64,000 bases of DNA from Aphrocallistes beatrix (taxonomy: Eukaryota; Porifera; Hexactinellida; Sceptrulophora; Aphrocallistidae), in the NCBI GenBank assembly GCA_963281255.1, contig OY725489.1:5084001-5148000 (forward strand), written 5' to 3'. How positions within the stretch are numbered: the first letter of the stretch is position 1; the number at the start of each line of letters is the position of its first letter. Below are positions 1 to 10,358 of the stretch, piece by piece. A program made the translations under genes and the position numbers. The notes below the pieces were generated by a model that made no database searches, was not told where the DNA came from, and saw nothing but the letters and a program-made list of their open reading frames with translations.

Positions 1-98
1 TTTAGATTCATATAACCTACGTTCTTATAACCGATTACTACTGTATTAGTATCAATATATGCTATTTTAGCTTTTGAATGATATATTAAGGGTGTATA

Positions 99-182
99 CG
101 AGCAACCTCTGAGTAGCGGTAACCTCCGAGAAGCGGCACAAAATCATTCTCCCGATGGGTACCGCTTTGGGAGGTTTACCTG
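99..182. repeat. Short MITE-like imperfect inverted repeat
   Basis: The ends form an imperfect inverted repeat: AACCTCTGAGTAGCGGTAAC on the left resembles the reverse complement of the right end, which reads ACCGCTTTGGGAGGTTTACC. Both sides are flanked by TA, as in Tc1/mariner/pogo-type MITEs. No coding capacity. The family is unknown. Confidence 0.4.
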
Positions 183-548
183 TATTGATTTTTGAACGAA
201 TTATTAAAATAATGTGATAAACATATTAGTAGCAATCTTAGCCCACCAGGTTAGATGATTCCATAATTGAAATTGTATTCATCCATAGTATTGATGAAGT
301 AGATACATTTTGTTTGTTTCAGTTAATAAATCTCCTTGGTTAGTAAATATACGTACATGTTGACTTGAATAGCATTTATCTTCAGAATTTCACAATTCAG
401 TATTGTCGAGATCTACGTATATTCCCCTTATAACACATTTTTAGGATTTTAATATTCCAGTTTGCTTAGTTTACTTCTGAAGTTAATTTTACAGATTCTT
501 GGTCCAGATTATCGCTAGCTGGAACTTCTATCAATTGCTGCTGATATA
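183..548. other. AT-rich non-coding stretch
   Basis: I see no gene, repeat unit or RNA structure here. It leads up to the TA target site of the Tc1 element. Confidence 0.5.
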
Positions 549-2285
549 CACTACCCTACCAAAAGTCTTCGTACACTACCAAATACAACAACTATAAGTA
601 TAGTTAGTATTCATTTTTAATAATCCTTCTTCATTTTACTAGTTCAGTTTAGCATATGATTCACTATTAATCCATTTATCAAAAATACTTACGCACAAAC
701 TTAATACACTGTCAAATAAAGTTTCAAAGATCAATTCATATCGAGATAAGTAAAGAATGACAAATACCATAATGGAATAAGCCAGAATATATATGAGTAA
801 CAATAGTAAATATGGAAATACAAACTACTCGGAACTAAGTATTAAGTGTGTCATGGAATAAATCTATAATACCATGTTGAATTTAGTAACAAGTGGAATT
901 TCTAATCTTCTAATCTGTAGTTTTAGTATTTAGTTTGAAGCCCTTTTGCTTTTTCTAACGCAGACAACCTCTTTGGCATTCCTTTTACTAATGTTAGCAG
1001 TATTTATTTGGGTATTTCTGATTTCAGTTCTTGAAGATTGGATGGCAATTTTTTTCTGTTGTTTATTTGTCTTTGGATCACATCCCAGATATTTTCTATA
1101 TGACTTAGGTCCGGGCTTTGAGCTGGCCATTGAAATAATTTTTTTGAGCAAACCAACTTCGCGTTATTCCTGAAACATGTGGCAGTGCATTGTCCTGTTG
1201 AAATACTAATTTGGGGTGATTCTCTAGAATATTCAAGTAGAAAGTAGAATGAAATGGTTTCAAAATATTTGTGATATAAGACGAGGAATTCATTGTGTTA
1301 GTAATTGGATAACAAGGTCCAAGGGTATCGCCGAAAAAACATGCCCAAACCATGACTGAACCACCTCCCCATTTAACAGTTGTCCTAATGCATTCATTTA
1401 TGAACCTTTCTTTTTGTTGTCGCCACACCCTTACCCTTTCATCTGAGTGGAATAATTTAAACCGACGCTCATCGAACCAAATAACATTATGCCACTCATC
1501 TGCGCCCCAATTTTTATACTTGTGAAAGAAAGCTAACCTTTTTAGACGATTCTTTTCGGAAATGAATGGTTTTCTCGCAGGTATTCGTGAAGAGAATCCG
1601 ATATCGTGCAGTCTTCTTCGAACTGTGTTTATAGAAACGTTCGTTCCGATGGCATTCCTGAACTCAGAAGTGATATTTCGTAATGTGGACCACCGACTCT
1701 TACGAACTATTCTTTTAAGATTTCTGATGCCTCTCAAACTGACCAATTTGGGTCGTCCAGAACGCATTTTATTGTTTATAGTATTACCAAATTTCCATCG
1801 ATTTATAATCGACTGCACAGTCGAATGCGGTAGAGAAAGAAGGGACCCAATTTTTTGAAGTGAAGTTCCGCCTCTATGAAGGCCAATTGCCTGTGATCTT
1901 ACTTCAGAAGAAATTTCTCTCCTTTTAGGCATCAAAAAAGTTGACAATACAAATAAATACTGTATGGAAAGTGAAAGAAAATAAATAAACAAAATTTGGT
2001 TTAAAATAAGCAGGAAAATAGAACACTCGTCATTAATTAATTACCTTTATTATTATTATTATTATAAGAAGAGGAATCAATAAGATCGGAGGTTTTAACA
2101 TTGGATAGGAAATCGTACAGATTTAGAATGGTATGGAGGAAATGGCTAGTTATCCAAATTGGTTCCTCAATAATTGATAACAAAGCAAGTGATCTGATCC
2201 AAGTATTGTACAATTATATAATGATGAAATATTATGCATTCAGAAACATGATGTCATGTGTACGAATACTTTTGGTAGGGTAGTG
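549..2285 (-). mobile_element. Tc1-like DNA transposon, about 1.74 kb
   Basis: Terminal inverted repeats begin CACTACCCTACCAAAAGT on the left and match the right end, which reads ACTTTTGGTAGGGTAGTG. The element is flanked by TA at 547-548 and 2286-2287, the target duplication of the Tc1/mariner superfamily. It contains one transposase reading frame on the minus strand, now broken. Both ends are preserved, so insertion was not ancient, but the enzyme is dead. Confidence 0.9.
923..1932 (-). pseudogene. Tc1-family transposase, frameshifted
   Basis: This encodes a cut-and-paste transposase of the Tc1 (DD34E) group, which binds the element's inverted repeats and inserts it at TA. The start MPKRREISSEV at 1932 is the usual Tc1 start; an in-frame extension upstream to 1992 is probably untranslated. 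The N-terminal half holds the paired-type helix-turn-helix DNA-binding region, followed by catalytic motifs WFDERRF and FQQDNALPH. The third motif, QSPDLSHIENIWD, lies in another frame, so a frameshift occurred near a seven-A run at about 1138-1144. Further on, a TAA interrupts the C-terminal region just before ILLTLVKGMPKRLSALEKA. The frame would be about 336 codons, normal for the family. It is a pseudogene with a complete set of recognisable motifs. Confidence 0.9.
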
Positions 2286-2509
2286 TACTACTGTCGGTAC
2301 TGGGTCGATATTATCCTTTATTTTGCATTTAATTTTATCGATAACTTTGCAAGTTGTCATTACTGTTGCTAACTGAAACTGAAATTTAACTGAGAGTTTT
2401 TATCCTTTTTTCGAAATGAAATTCAAACTGAAACTGAAACTGAATTTTGCATACTCTGGTAGCTAATCATAACAAGTATGATTACTAGTAAGGTCCTAGT
2501 AATAAAATA

Positions 2510-2665
2510 TGCCATCGGTCAGAGGACATTTTGGCCCGATTAAGCGGAGGATCCTATTAACCGAAAATATTTTGTATTAGCTTCTAGGTGTGAGAGCAAT
2601 TCCAGTCCTACCAAATTTGGCCCGATTAAGCGGTTGACAGTGACACTGTTAAGCGGAGTCGACTG
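2510..2665. repeat. pogo-type MITE, left end missing
   Basis: The right end, CTGTTAAGCGGAGTCGACTG followed by TA, and the interior match the full-length copies at 62889-63075 and 32947-33138. The left terminal repeat is lost. No coding sequence. The interval 2286-2509 before it is AT-rich with a short AAACTG repeat and nothing else. Confidence 0.8.
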
Positions 2666-2907
2666 TATATATTCAGTGCCGGCACCACCGGTGGTGTTCT
2701 AGGTGTCTGGACACCTGCTGTCACACAATATATCTATTTGTACAGTATATAAACCCTCCCTAGATGGCCACTCACTTTCAGACAAATCCCTCTTAGAACA
2801 CCGACTGCTCATAAAAATTGGCGCAGGCCATGGTATTCTTTTACAACAACATCATTATATTATATTTTATGAGGAATTTGTGGTGTAGCTTCCCCAAAGA
2901 GACCCTG

Positions 2908-3295
2908 GGGCCTTATTCACTAAGAAAACTTGAGATTTGCTTAACTTTTGAATCTTCAAAATTAGAAGTGATTTTTAAAGAATTCGAATAGATTGCATAC
3001 TCTATTAATTTTAAGTGGTACAATTGAAATGCTTGACAAATTTTGACTCATTTGTTAAACTTTTCAGAAAGTTACGTAATATTTTAAGTTAAGTATGACG
3101 TCATAATACTTAAGTATGACATCACAAATATTTCGAGAGTGACTTGGAATATTTCCAGTATTTAGGTAGTTTATATTTCTATTGGTATCATTGAACATCT
3201 ATTTACCCAAATCGTAATGCAACTCTTCAAAATTTCTATTATATAAAGTTATATAAAGTTAAGCAAATCTTAAGTTTTCTTAGTGAATAAGGCCC
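2908..3295. mobile_element. PIF/Harbinger MITE, 388 bp
   Basis: The ends are inverted copies (GGGCCTTATTCACTAAGAAA and its complement) and continue inward as AAGCAAATCTTAAG-type sequence. The same terminal sequence bounds the transposase-bearing Harbinger element at 30352-32698. A 3-bp CTG flanks both sides (2905-2907 and 3296-3298). It has no coding capacity and is presumably mobilised by the Harbinger transposase. Confidence 0.85.
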
Positions 3296-4614
3296 CTGGT
3301 CTTCAACTGAAATTGAAATTGATCGATTTTAATTTTAGTTAGCAGCACTAGTTGTAATCCCAGCCTGATCAGGTGGTGGATGGCTATGCTCGTCTGCTCT
3401 GCTTGATACGATCTCATTGTTGATCGCTATCGAAGTTCCACTGCAACTTCATGTGGCTTGTCTTACATCTCCAAAAGATACGGTCATCTCTACCTCGCCT
3501 ATTGATGATATACCTGTACCCTAAGGGTATTTTGCTGACGAACAAACTAGGTGTTCCATCTTGAATTAATACGCTAGTGGTCGGCTTTATAAGGCAGTGA
3601 GAGATAGGCTCACTTCAACCAAAATTCCCAAATCTCATTCTCATGGGTAGCAGGGGTCATATTATTTGCTTTGATAGGTTTTGAATGTCACTCGCATTTT
3701 ATAATTTCTAGAATAGCAACGGACTTGTGAATTCTATAATATACTTCTCTAACACAAACTCTTGAATCTCTCATTAATGGAGAATGGAAGCATATGAGTG
3801 AGGTTTTCCGTTCTAATGAAGCTAATTATTTTACTGTGTAGAATAGATTCAAATCAAATCGGGATAAAATGTTGTAGGAGTTGAGTATAATTCTCGTTGT
3901 ACTGTATCACTGTGTCCGTTGTTGATTAGTCCTAACTCAAGCTTACATAGAAAACATAGTAGCAATTCTCTGTGTAATGTACACTCATCATTACACAACA
4001 GCAGAAGATTGGAGGGGATCTCGTTTCTCCACAGAGTTGTACGCGGGCCGAACTTTGAAAATAAGTAGACTACACTTAGGGAATCCTTTTATGGGAGTGA
4101 GTTTCTGCAAACACAAATAATTGGAAACTAACACAGTTAAATTTACGTAAGTATTCCTTAATTGGTACTTCGTGACAATTAAAAACGTCGTCTCGGTTTC
4201 CATCGCGGGGAGTCGTGTAAAGATTTCCGGCCCGCGGAGCCCGCAAACTATTTTATTCGGCCAGCACAGCCCGTGGGCCGATAAGAAAAGTCGGCCCGCG
4301 TGCAACTCTTTTTCTCTTGCAAATACAAATAAATTCAAGTCTCAAATAAGGATCAATTTGTTGCAAAGTTTACAGGAATAATTGTGCTAGAAGTATAAAC
4401 TATTTGGACTAAATATAATACGTAAATGAAAGTAATGATATATTGGACACAAGAGTTGCCATAGTTACAACTAGGAAAAGAAACTGAATATAATGTGTAT
4501 ATTATATGCAGCTGTAATACACGAGTGCTACAAATATCTCATTCGTGAAGAGAAAACTTGAACTAAATGAGACACAGGAATTAAATATATGACAATTCGT
4601 TGTCTAGCAGGAGG
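3296..4614. other. Non-coding stretch with a GC-rich patch
   Basis: No gene is supported. At 4203-4300 there is a GC-rich patch with repeated GGCCCGC/GCCCGC motifs, reminiscent of degenerate non-autonomous hAT elements, but I could not find both ends. The 115-codon open frame across it on the minus strand shows no family resemblance I trust. Confidence 0.35.
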
Positions 4615-4956
4615 CAGGGTTTCATACAGAGGGGGGGTGGCCCTGGGATTTCCCCCCCCCCAGCCAAAGTTTCCCCCCCCAGGACAATATCAACAATCTT
4701 GAACATGGCTCTTCAGATGCACCTTTATCTATATCCATTTCACTTGGAGTGTCTTCATGTGGCCGCTTTTGTGAAATGAATCGCCTGATATCCATATATA
4801 CACTACTTGTAGGTTTACTCAGATCTAAATCTAGAGATCTTAAAAATCTAAAGATATGTAGGTTAAATGACAAGAATGATTGTAAATCGATATTTAAGCG
4901 TCAATGATTCAAAAAAAAAATCCTCCCCCCCAGAAAAAATCTTGTATGAAACCCTG
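4615..4956 (-). mobile_element. hAT-like MITE with remnant transposase start
   Basis: The ends are inverted: CAGGGTTTCATACA on the left and TGTATGAAACCCTG on the right. C-rich and G-rich tracts lie just inside. The CAGGG terminus is typical of hAT elements, but I do not see a clean 8-bp target duplication. On the minus strand the interior encodes MDIRRFISQKRPHEDTPSEM, which resembles the start of hAT-derived TTF/ZMYM-type transposases. The interior is repeated at 9664-9790. This is likely an internally deleted derivative of a larger hAT element. Confidence 0.65.
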
Positions 4957-5524
4957 GGAGGGATATAGAGCATGTAAGTAGTTTGCTGATACTTACAACT
5001 TTTAGTTGAGTTCAACTACATAGCATCATTATTTATGAATAGGATTATGGACAAAGGATAGCATCGATAAAATGTAATACTTCATTCGACTATGTATCTC
5101 GTATCCTTGTACCATAATAGAGCAGTTCGAATTAATTTGATACTAAAGCACTGTAAAATTCCATAATGGATAATTGCAGTTAAAACTTAATAAGCATATT
5201 TTTGTATAATATAAATTATTTAGCATCAATTTTCACGAAGTAAATAGGGATATGAGCATGATGTTGTCACGATTGTTAAAGATTTATCACTTTTATCAGG
5301 AATTTTATTTAAACGGATTTCGGTCTTAAATCAATGAAAACAAAACACTTTGAAAAAAAGGTCTATAAGCAAATTATTCAAAAATTGGCGTAGCATTTGT
5401 TACTAATGATCACAACTTGATTCAGCCCAATATTTGAGAAAAATGTGAAAATGAGTTCAAACTATCTAAATTCCCGAATAATAGAAATATGATTTATTTT
5501 ACAAGAGTGGTTTAATTAAATTAG

Positions 5525-5680
5525 TAGGGGGGAAATAAGGAGGAGTGGGTGGAGGAGAGTAGGTGGAGGAGAGTAGGTGGAGGAGAGTGGGTGGAGGAGA
5601 GTGGGTGGAGAAGAGTGGTTGGAGGAGAGTGGGTGGAGAAGAGTGGGTGGAGAAGAGTGGGTGGAGGAGAGTGGGTGGGT
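5525..5680. repeat. 14-bp purine-rich minisatellite
   Basis: About ten tandem copies of a 14-bp unit close to AGTGGGTGGAGGAG. All variants stay purine-rich on the plus strand. The open frame through it on the minus strand simply repeats a PP-TLLHPL-type peptide and is not evidence of a gene. Confidence 0.9.
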
Positions 5681-5746
5681 ATTCTATTTATAGAAAGGAC
5701 GAAATTGTACAAATGAGGTGTACATATAAGTAAGAAAGGTCTAGTA

Positions 5747-5998
5747 CTAGTAGACTGACCATATTAACATTTTTTTGGAGGTCTCCAGTTGAAAAGGGAT
5801 AACCTCAATGACGGGGGTTATTGCCTCTGCTGGGATTATGGCCTCTGCTGGGGTTGGGGTTATGGCCTCGGCTGGGGTTGCGGCCTCTGTTGGGTATGGG
5901 GTTGCGGCCTCTGCTGGGTATGGGGTTGCGGCCTCTGCTGGGTATGGGGTTGCGGCTGGCAGCCGGTAGAAATGATATCCCTGCTTAAATGAGCTCAA
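5747..5998 (-). repeat. 24-bp minisatellite with open frame
   Basis: A tandem array based on a 24-bp unit (GCTGGGTATGGGGTTGCGGC plus CTCT) and shorter diverged units fills about 5810-5960. Because 24 is divisible by three, the minus strand stays open and reads as an 8-residue repeat PYPAEAAT within an 83-codon frame. The frame has no recognisable domain. The simplest reading is a minisatellite with an incidental open frame; a small repetitive protein is possible but unsupported. Confidence 0.7.
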
Positions 5999-6109
5999 AT
6001 AAAATTATGCATTTCAAGAGGGGAGTGTGATATAAAATGAAATGATTCTAAATTCAGATTATGCGGGAAATTAACATGTCAATATTTCCGTTGCTTTGAA
6101 GTATTGATA

Positions 6110-7446
6110 CAGGGGCATTCAATAAATACTAATCACACCCCACCAAAACAAAAAATAATTGTGTAAATTGGATGATTTTTACTAAGAATGTTCAAAGTAA
6201 TCTCCTTTATACTTTACAACAGAATTTAGCCTTTTAATCCAATTTTCAAACGTCATCCTATACTCATCCTTGGGTATGACTTCGAGGTATTGGAAAATTG
6301 CCCGACCAAGGCTGAGCCGATCTTCAAATTCGCGTCCAGAGAGGTGATCTTTGAGTTTTCTGAACAGCCAGAAGTCACATGGGGCTATATCAGGGGAGTA
6401 AGGTGGGTGCAGGACTTCGTGGATACCCATATCTTTAATTTTTTGCTTGACAGCCAAAGTTTTATGTGGTCTGGCATTATCATGCAAAATTTTGAGACCA
6501 CGTGTTCCAGTCTTTGGACGACGCTTAAGGTACGATTTCTCAACTTCAGGTAACACAACATCAGCGTAGAATTGTCCAGTAAGTGTTTGGCCTTTGGGAA
6601 CAGGGATCTGGGCTACAGGCCCTAGCCCATCGAAAAATATGCAGTATAAGACCTTCGGGGCACGAAAGTCGGACACACAAACAGCTGGGGGTACCTCTCC
6701 TTTTTTCAGCCATACCCTGCCATCTTGTTTTCTGATCGGTGGCTTGAATTGTATCCAAGTTTCATCCCCTGTTACTATCTCTAATAAACGTCTTGGGTCA
6801 CATCATTCATAGATTGTGAGGTTTTCCTTGGCCATTTCGAGTCTAGCGGCCTTTTGTGGAGAAGTCAGGCAATGCGATACCCATCGCACTTGGACCTTCC
6901 TCAGTTCCAACTCCGACTTCAGAATCGTGTGTGCACTTCCCGTTGAAATGCCAACATTGTTAGCTACGTCCTCAACCGAAGAATGGGGGAAAGAGTCGAC
7001 GTATTCCTTTACCTCACTCAATTTGTCACTGTTGGTCGCCAGTTTTGGTGCTCCAGGACGAGGGGCGTCTTGGACAGAGGCCCTGCCTTCCCTGAACAGG
7101 TTTACCCATCTTCTGACAGTTGAATATGATAGAGAATCTTCTCCACATATCATTGCCAGCTCCTCATAAATAGACTTTGGAGGGATTTCGAGGATAGTGC
7201 GAAATTTGACATACGTCCGTTGCTCAATTTCATAGTAATTAGGACAAGAAGCCATGCAAAATATGATAGTCCAAAATGTAGATATCTAAAATCACTGAAA
7301 CTCGAGAAATAATGGAGTAATCAACTCCCTCTAAGTTTTGTTATAGAGTTAAAATATGGTTGTATATAATTGCATTGAGTTGACTGGGTTTGTAATACTC
7401 TTTCATTGAAATATATTTCGTGATTAGTATTTATTGAATGCCCCTG
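6110..7446 (-). mobile_element. mariner transposon, 1337 bp, near-intact
   Basis: Perfect-looking inverted ends start CAGGGGCATTCAATAAATAC and continue into TAATCAC. The element is flanked by TA at 6108-6109 and 7447-7448. It holds one mariner transposase on the minus strand with a single nonsense codon. Length and layout are those of an ordinary autonomous mariner, implying recent activity. Confidence 0.95.
6182..7255 (-). pseudogene. mariner transposase (DD34D), one premature stop
   Basis: A mariner-family transposase of 357 codons. It starts MASCPNYYEIEQRTYVKF. The N-terminal third carries two helix-turn-helix regions (STVRRWVNLFREGRAS; SSVEDVANNVGISTGSAH). Catalytic aspartates are D164 in VTGDETW, D259 in ILHDNARPHK and D294 in SPDIAPCDFWLF. 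D259 and D294 are separated by 34 residues, the DD34D signature. The only defect is an in-frame TGA at codon 151 (6803-6805), between the DNA-binding and catalytic halves, at a place where a single base change (for example from TGG) would explain it. The frame continues unbroken on both sides. The enzyme from this copy would be inactive unless the stop is read through. Confidence 0.93.
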
Positions 7447-7737
7447 TAACAATGACAGTATATTGTATAGAAGAAAAGGTGTGAACATTTCGCTTAGATC
7501 AATTAACTTCATTGTAGACTCATCATATGACGCCTACATGCTAATTTGATCTCTGACTTGTAACAAAGAAATAAAAAAACAAAAAATCCTATCGTTTGAA
7601 TATACGTTAATATGATTAATAAGAGAAAACTCTACTTACTCGTTGAATAGTCCTTCTCCTTCTAGGAGGCGAGAATCCAGGTAGGTTCTAATGATGAAAT
7701 AATTCGTCATTATACATACACTTTGAGATTATTACAT

Positions 7738-7793
7738 ACAAGCGGGCTTGCGGACACTGAGTGTCCGCAGAGTTGCCCAGTGGGTACTTGGGG
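7738..7793. repeat. GC-rich hairpin box, subfamily B
   Basis: This is a short copy of the dispersed GC-rich box. It has the stem GCGGACAC-TGA-GTGTCCGC, with a second arm derived from the CGCCC/GGGCG hairpin seen in the 19157 and 60851 copies. The stem is perfect although the triloop differs from other copies. Confidence 0.7.
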
Positions 7794-8036
7794 ATATTTG
7801 GGGATAATAATCTGCAAAACTGGATTAAGGAAGTGAATAACAAGTTAGATATACTTGCTCCTTTAAAAATGCCTCAACCGGCTAGTTTTTAAGATATTCA
7901 ATACTAAAAAAACAAAAAGTTCCCTTGATTCTTAACCATGCCCAATGCCTTTCTACTGTTGATCAATTGCAAGCCCTCGTTATGTTGTCTGTGATTTTGA
8001 CTCGCCACATACTCTCACTACTACGCGTATTAAACC

Positions 8037-8085
8037 TCGGTTCACTCGACTCTCGGTTCACTCGACCTTCGGTACATTCGACTAT
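8037..8085. repeat. Three 16-bp tandem repeats
   Basis: Three consecutive units close to CTCGGTTCACTCGACT. The third is diverged. No function evident. Confidence 0.75.
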
Positions 8086-8389
8086 CTTAAATTTTATTAC
8101 AAATATTAATTATTACTTGCTTCATTTTAACAGGTAGATAATCAATGAGCTACGTAGAAACAATGTCGCAAATGAGTTACTTGATACTTAGATGATACTT
8201 ATAAATGCTTCCAGTCTACGACCCCTTAATTGCACTGTTGCCTTCCAGCGACAATCATTGTTCAGGTTAGAAAATATGAACACTGTCCCAAAAATTACGG
8301 CCACTCTAGTCTTGGTGCTAATGTTTTCAAATTTCAAAGGCTAAAAGATTGGAGATAGAAGAATGTATAATAAATATGCACATGTCCGT

Positions 8390-8498
8390 GGTGTGGGTCA
8401 AATTCCCACGGCTAATATTCTACAATGTTATTTGGTGCGGGTCAAAATCCCACAGCTAATATTTTATAATGTTATTTGGTGCGGGTCAAAATCCCATG
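8390..8498. repeat. 44-bp tandem repeat, 2.5 copies
   Basis: Units start at 8390, 8434 and 8478 with GGTGCGGGTCAAAATCCCAC. Each unit contains a small inverted repeat, GGG-TCAAAAT-CCC. No gene is supported between 7800 and 9060 apart from these repeats. Confidence 0.85.
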
Positions 8499-9064
8499 AA
8501 ACAGAACAAAACATTCAAGTATACGCAATAGGTGAGTTTCTCAATGATTTTCACAGACAACTGAAACTAATATCTTCCAACTTACTATTATGATGACTTT
8601 ATCTACTTCGTGCATATTTGGCTATTCTTAGTTCAGGTTGCATCATCAAACTAAAATTGATGATTGCGATTTCGAATATTTATATATTTAATCTCTAGAT
8701 CTGGTTCTGAGGGTACTGTCATCAAATATCTACAAAATTTTGCAATGACAAATTCAGAACAACATTTTACTGCTATCTTTGTAAGAATATATTCACTTCT
8801 GCATGCATGCTAGGAGTCATTGTTTGCGTGATTGGTTTCATATAACACTCAATAAATGCCAAACTTCTACCTCTCTCTCATGTGTATTGAGGTAGAGGCA
8901 ACGCAACTGACGAATCCAAGCCTGGACGGAACTCAGATTGGAATCAGAACAAGTGAGTTTAAAACTCTTTTATTTGTTATATATGTGTTTCTAGAATGTG
9001 TCTGGTGTGGTATCTAAATGAATATTCGATCCATAATTATTGGCTGTCAAAATTCATTTTTCGA

Positions 9065-9130
9065 TCGCGCACTTGCGTGCGCGGCTAGTGGACACTTTGT
9101 GTCCGCAGGATCGCCCTGTAGGCGCCTAGA
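9065..9130. repeat. GC-rich hairpin box, subfamily B
   Basis: It contains GTGGACAC-TTT-GTGTCCGC with one G-T wobble in the stem, followed by the second hairpin CGCCCTGTAGGCG. It is preceded by the diagnostic GCGCACTTGCGTGCGCGGC-type arm. Confidence 0.75.
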
Positions 9131-9201
9131 ATTTGTGACAGAATGCATTGATATTTTTCCGAGAACGCGATATCTATCACCGAGGAAAAGGTAAAACTAA
9201 G

Positions 9202-9356
9202 GCCAACGAACCGCTGGAATTACGTAGCAAGCAGGCCTCGATAAATAGTTGTATATAATGTAGCGACCTTGCCTTGGAAAGCGAAGTTAAACGTACGTAC
9301 ACAGGCGCGGAGCATATACTTGGATAGTGGTGCGGCGGGAATCGCACAGGCTTGCT
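9202..9356 (+). ncRNA. Degenerate 5S rRNA-like segment
   Basis: The segment opens GCCAACGAACC, like the 5' end of many animal 5S rRNAs. It then has GGAAAGCGAAGTTAAACG, similar to the A-box region, and ends with TACTTGGATAGTGGTGCGGC and GGGAATCGCAC. Those tail pieces parallel the 5S stretch TACTTGGATGGGTGACCGCC and its following GGGAA. The middle has an extra stretch of about 30 bases, so this is not a functional 5S gene. It could be a 5S pseudogene or the head of a 5S-derived SINE (SINE3 type). The match was made by eye. Confidence 0.4.
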
Positions 9357-9663
9357 GAATAGATCGCCGTCAACATAAAAAAGGAACCTGTATAAACAAT
9401 TTATAAAATATTTTTGCTTCTATTACTTTGCATTTTGGGTTTTCTAATCTACAAATAAGGGTATTTGTAGACAGTTTACAAAACGCAAAATGAGCAAATT
9501 GTTGCGAAGTGTGAATAGGGGTGAAGTTCCCAACCTGTCGATCAGATAACCTTGCCGAGTAGATCTTGTGATTAATTTAGATTCGAAAGTGACTTATAAA
9601 GGTTTGGAACAACTGCATTACAACAACTGGCTGGTTATATGATACCATTGTTATAACATCCAA

Positions 9664-9790
9664 TTGGAGTGTCTTCATTTGGCCGCTTTTGTTAAATGAA
9701 CATCCTGGAATCCATACATACAATACTTTTAGGTTTACTGGAATCTAAATCTCAAAAATCTAAAGATATGTATGTAAAATGTCAAGAAGA
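9664..9790. repeat. Second copy of the hAT-like MITE interior
   Basis: TTGGAGTGTCTTCATTTGGC and the following sequence match the interior of the 4615-4956 element at about 4744-4880, in the same orientation. The terminal repeats are not present, so this is a fragment. Confidence 0.7.
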
Positions 9791-9856
9791 GTTTATGGGA
9801 AACTTGCGTCGTAGTGTTTTAAAAAATCAATTTTTCTGCTTACAGATTCGTGGAAA

Positions 9857-10358
9857 CAACTCGGGAAAAATTTCAGAGTAATCCGAAATGACTAATTGAC
9901 AGCGCAGGAGAGTACTAGAGTTTGCTGGATTTGTAATGAGATTTGACGACTTTTGACTTATATGACAAAAAAATTGTACTTCTGATAAGCAAATAAACTA
10001 ACGAATTTATATTTGAGATATTTTGGAGGTGGTTTTATATCTGGTAAGAATACATTTTAATGACCTAAAATCTACCAGCTCGTAGATTTTGCTGAAAGTA
10101 CGAATACTGTTCCCAAATGTTTTCACCAATATATCCAAATCGGTCGATTTTAGGCCATTAAAATGTATTATTACCAGATATAAAATCACCCGCAAATATC
10201 CCAAATACAAAGTTGTTAGTTTCTTTGCTTATCAGAAGTACAACTTTTTTGTCATATAAGTCAAAAGTCATCAAAACTCATTACAAAGCACACTCTAGTA
10301 CTGCCCTGCGCTATCATTTAGTCATTTTAGATTACTCTGAAATTTTAACTGAGTCGTT
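9857..10358. repeat. Foldback element, about 0.5 kb
   Basis: The two halves are inverted copies. For example AATTTCAGAGTAAT and CAGCGCAGG on the left return as complements on the right, and GGTGGTTTTATATCTGGTAA returns as TTACCAGATATAAAATCACC. The interior (AATACATTTTAATGACCTAA, then ATCTACC) is shared with the foldback at 62196-62878. No coding sequence. Confidence 0.8.

Noticed and set aside
3361-3480. Possible second 5S-like or tRNA-like segment
   Set aside because: Only short matches (GATCTC, GAAGTT) without correct order or box spacing.
3991-4338. 115-codon open frame on the minus strand
   Set aside because: No recognisable domain. It crosses a GC-rich patch that looks like degraded transposon, and the opposite strand is also open.
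5521-5712. 63-codon repetitive frame
   Set aside because: It is the translation of the 14-bp minisatellite. A 14-bp unit shifts frame each copy, so a conserved peptide is not maintained.
8390-8498. CRISPR-like array
   Set aside because: Only 2.5 direct 44-bp units without unique spacers, in a eukaryotic context.
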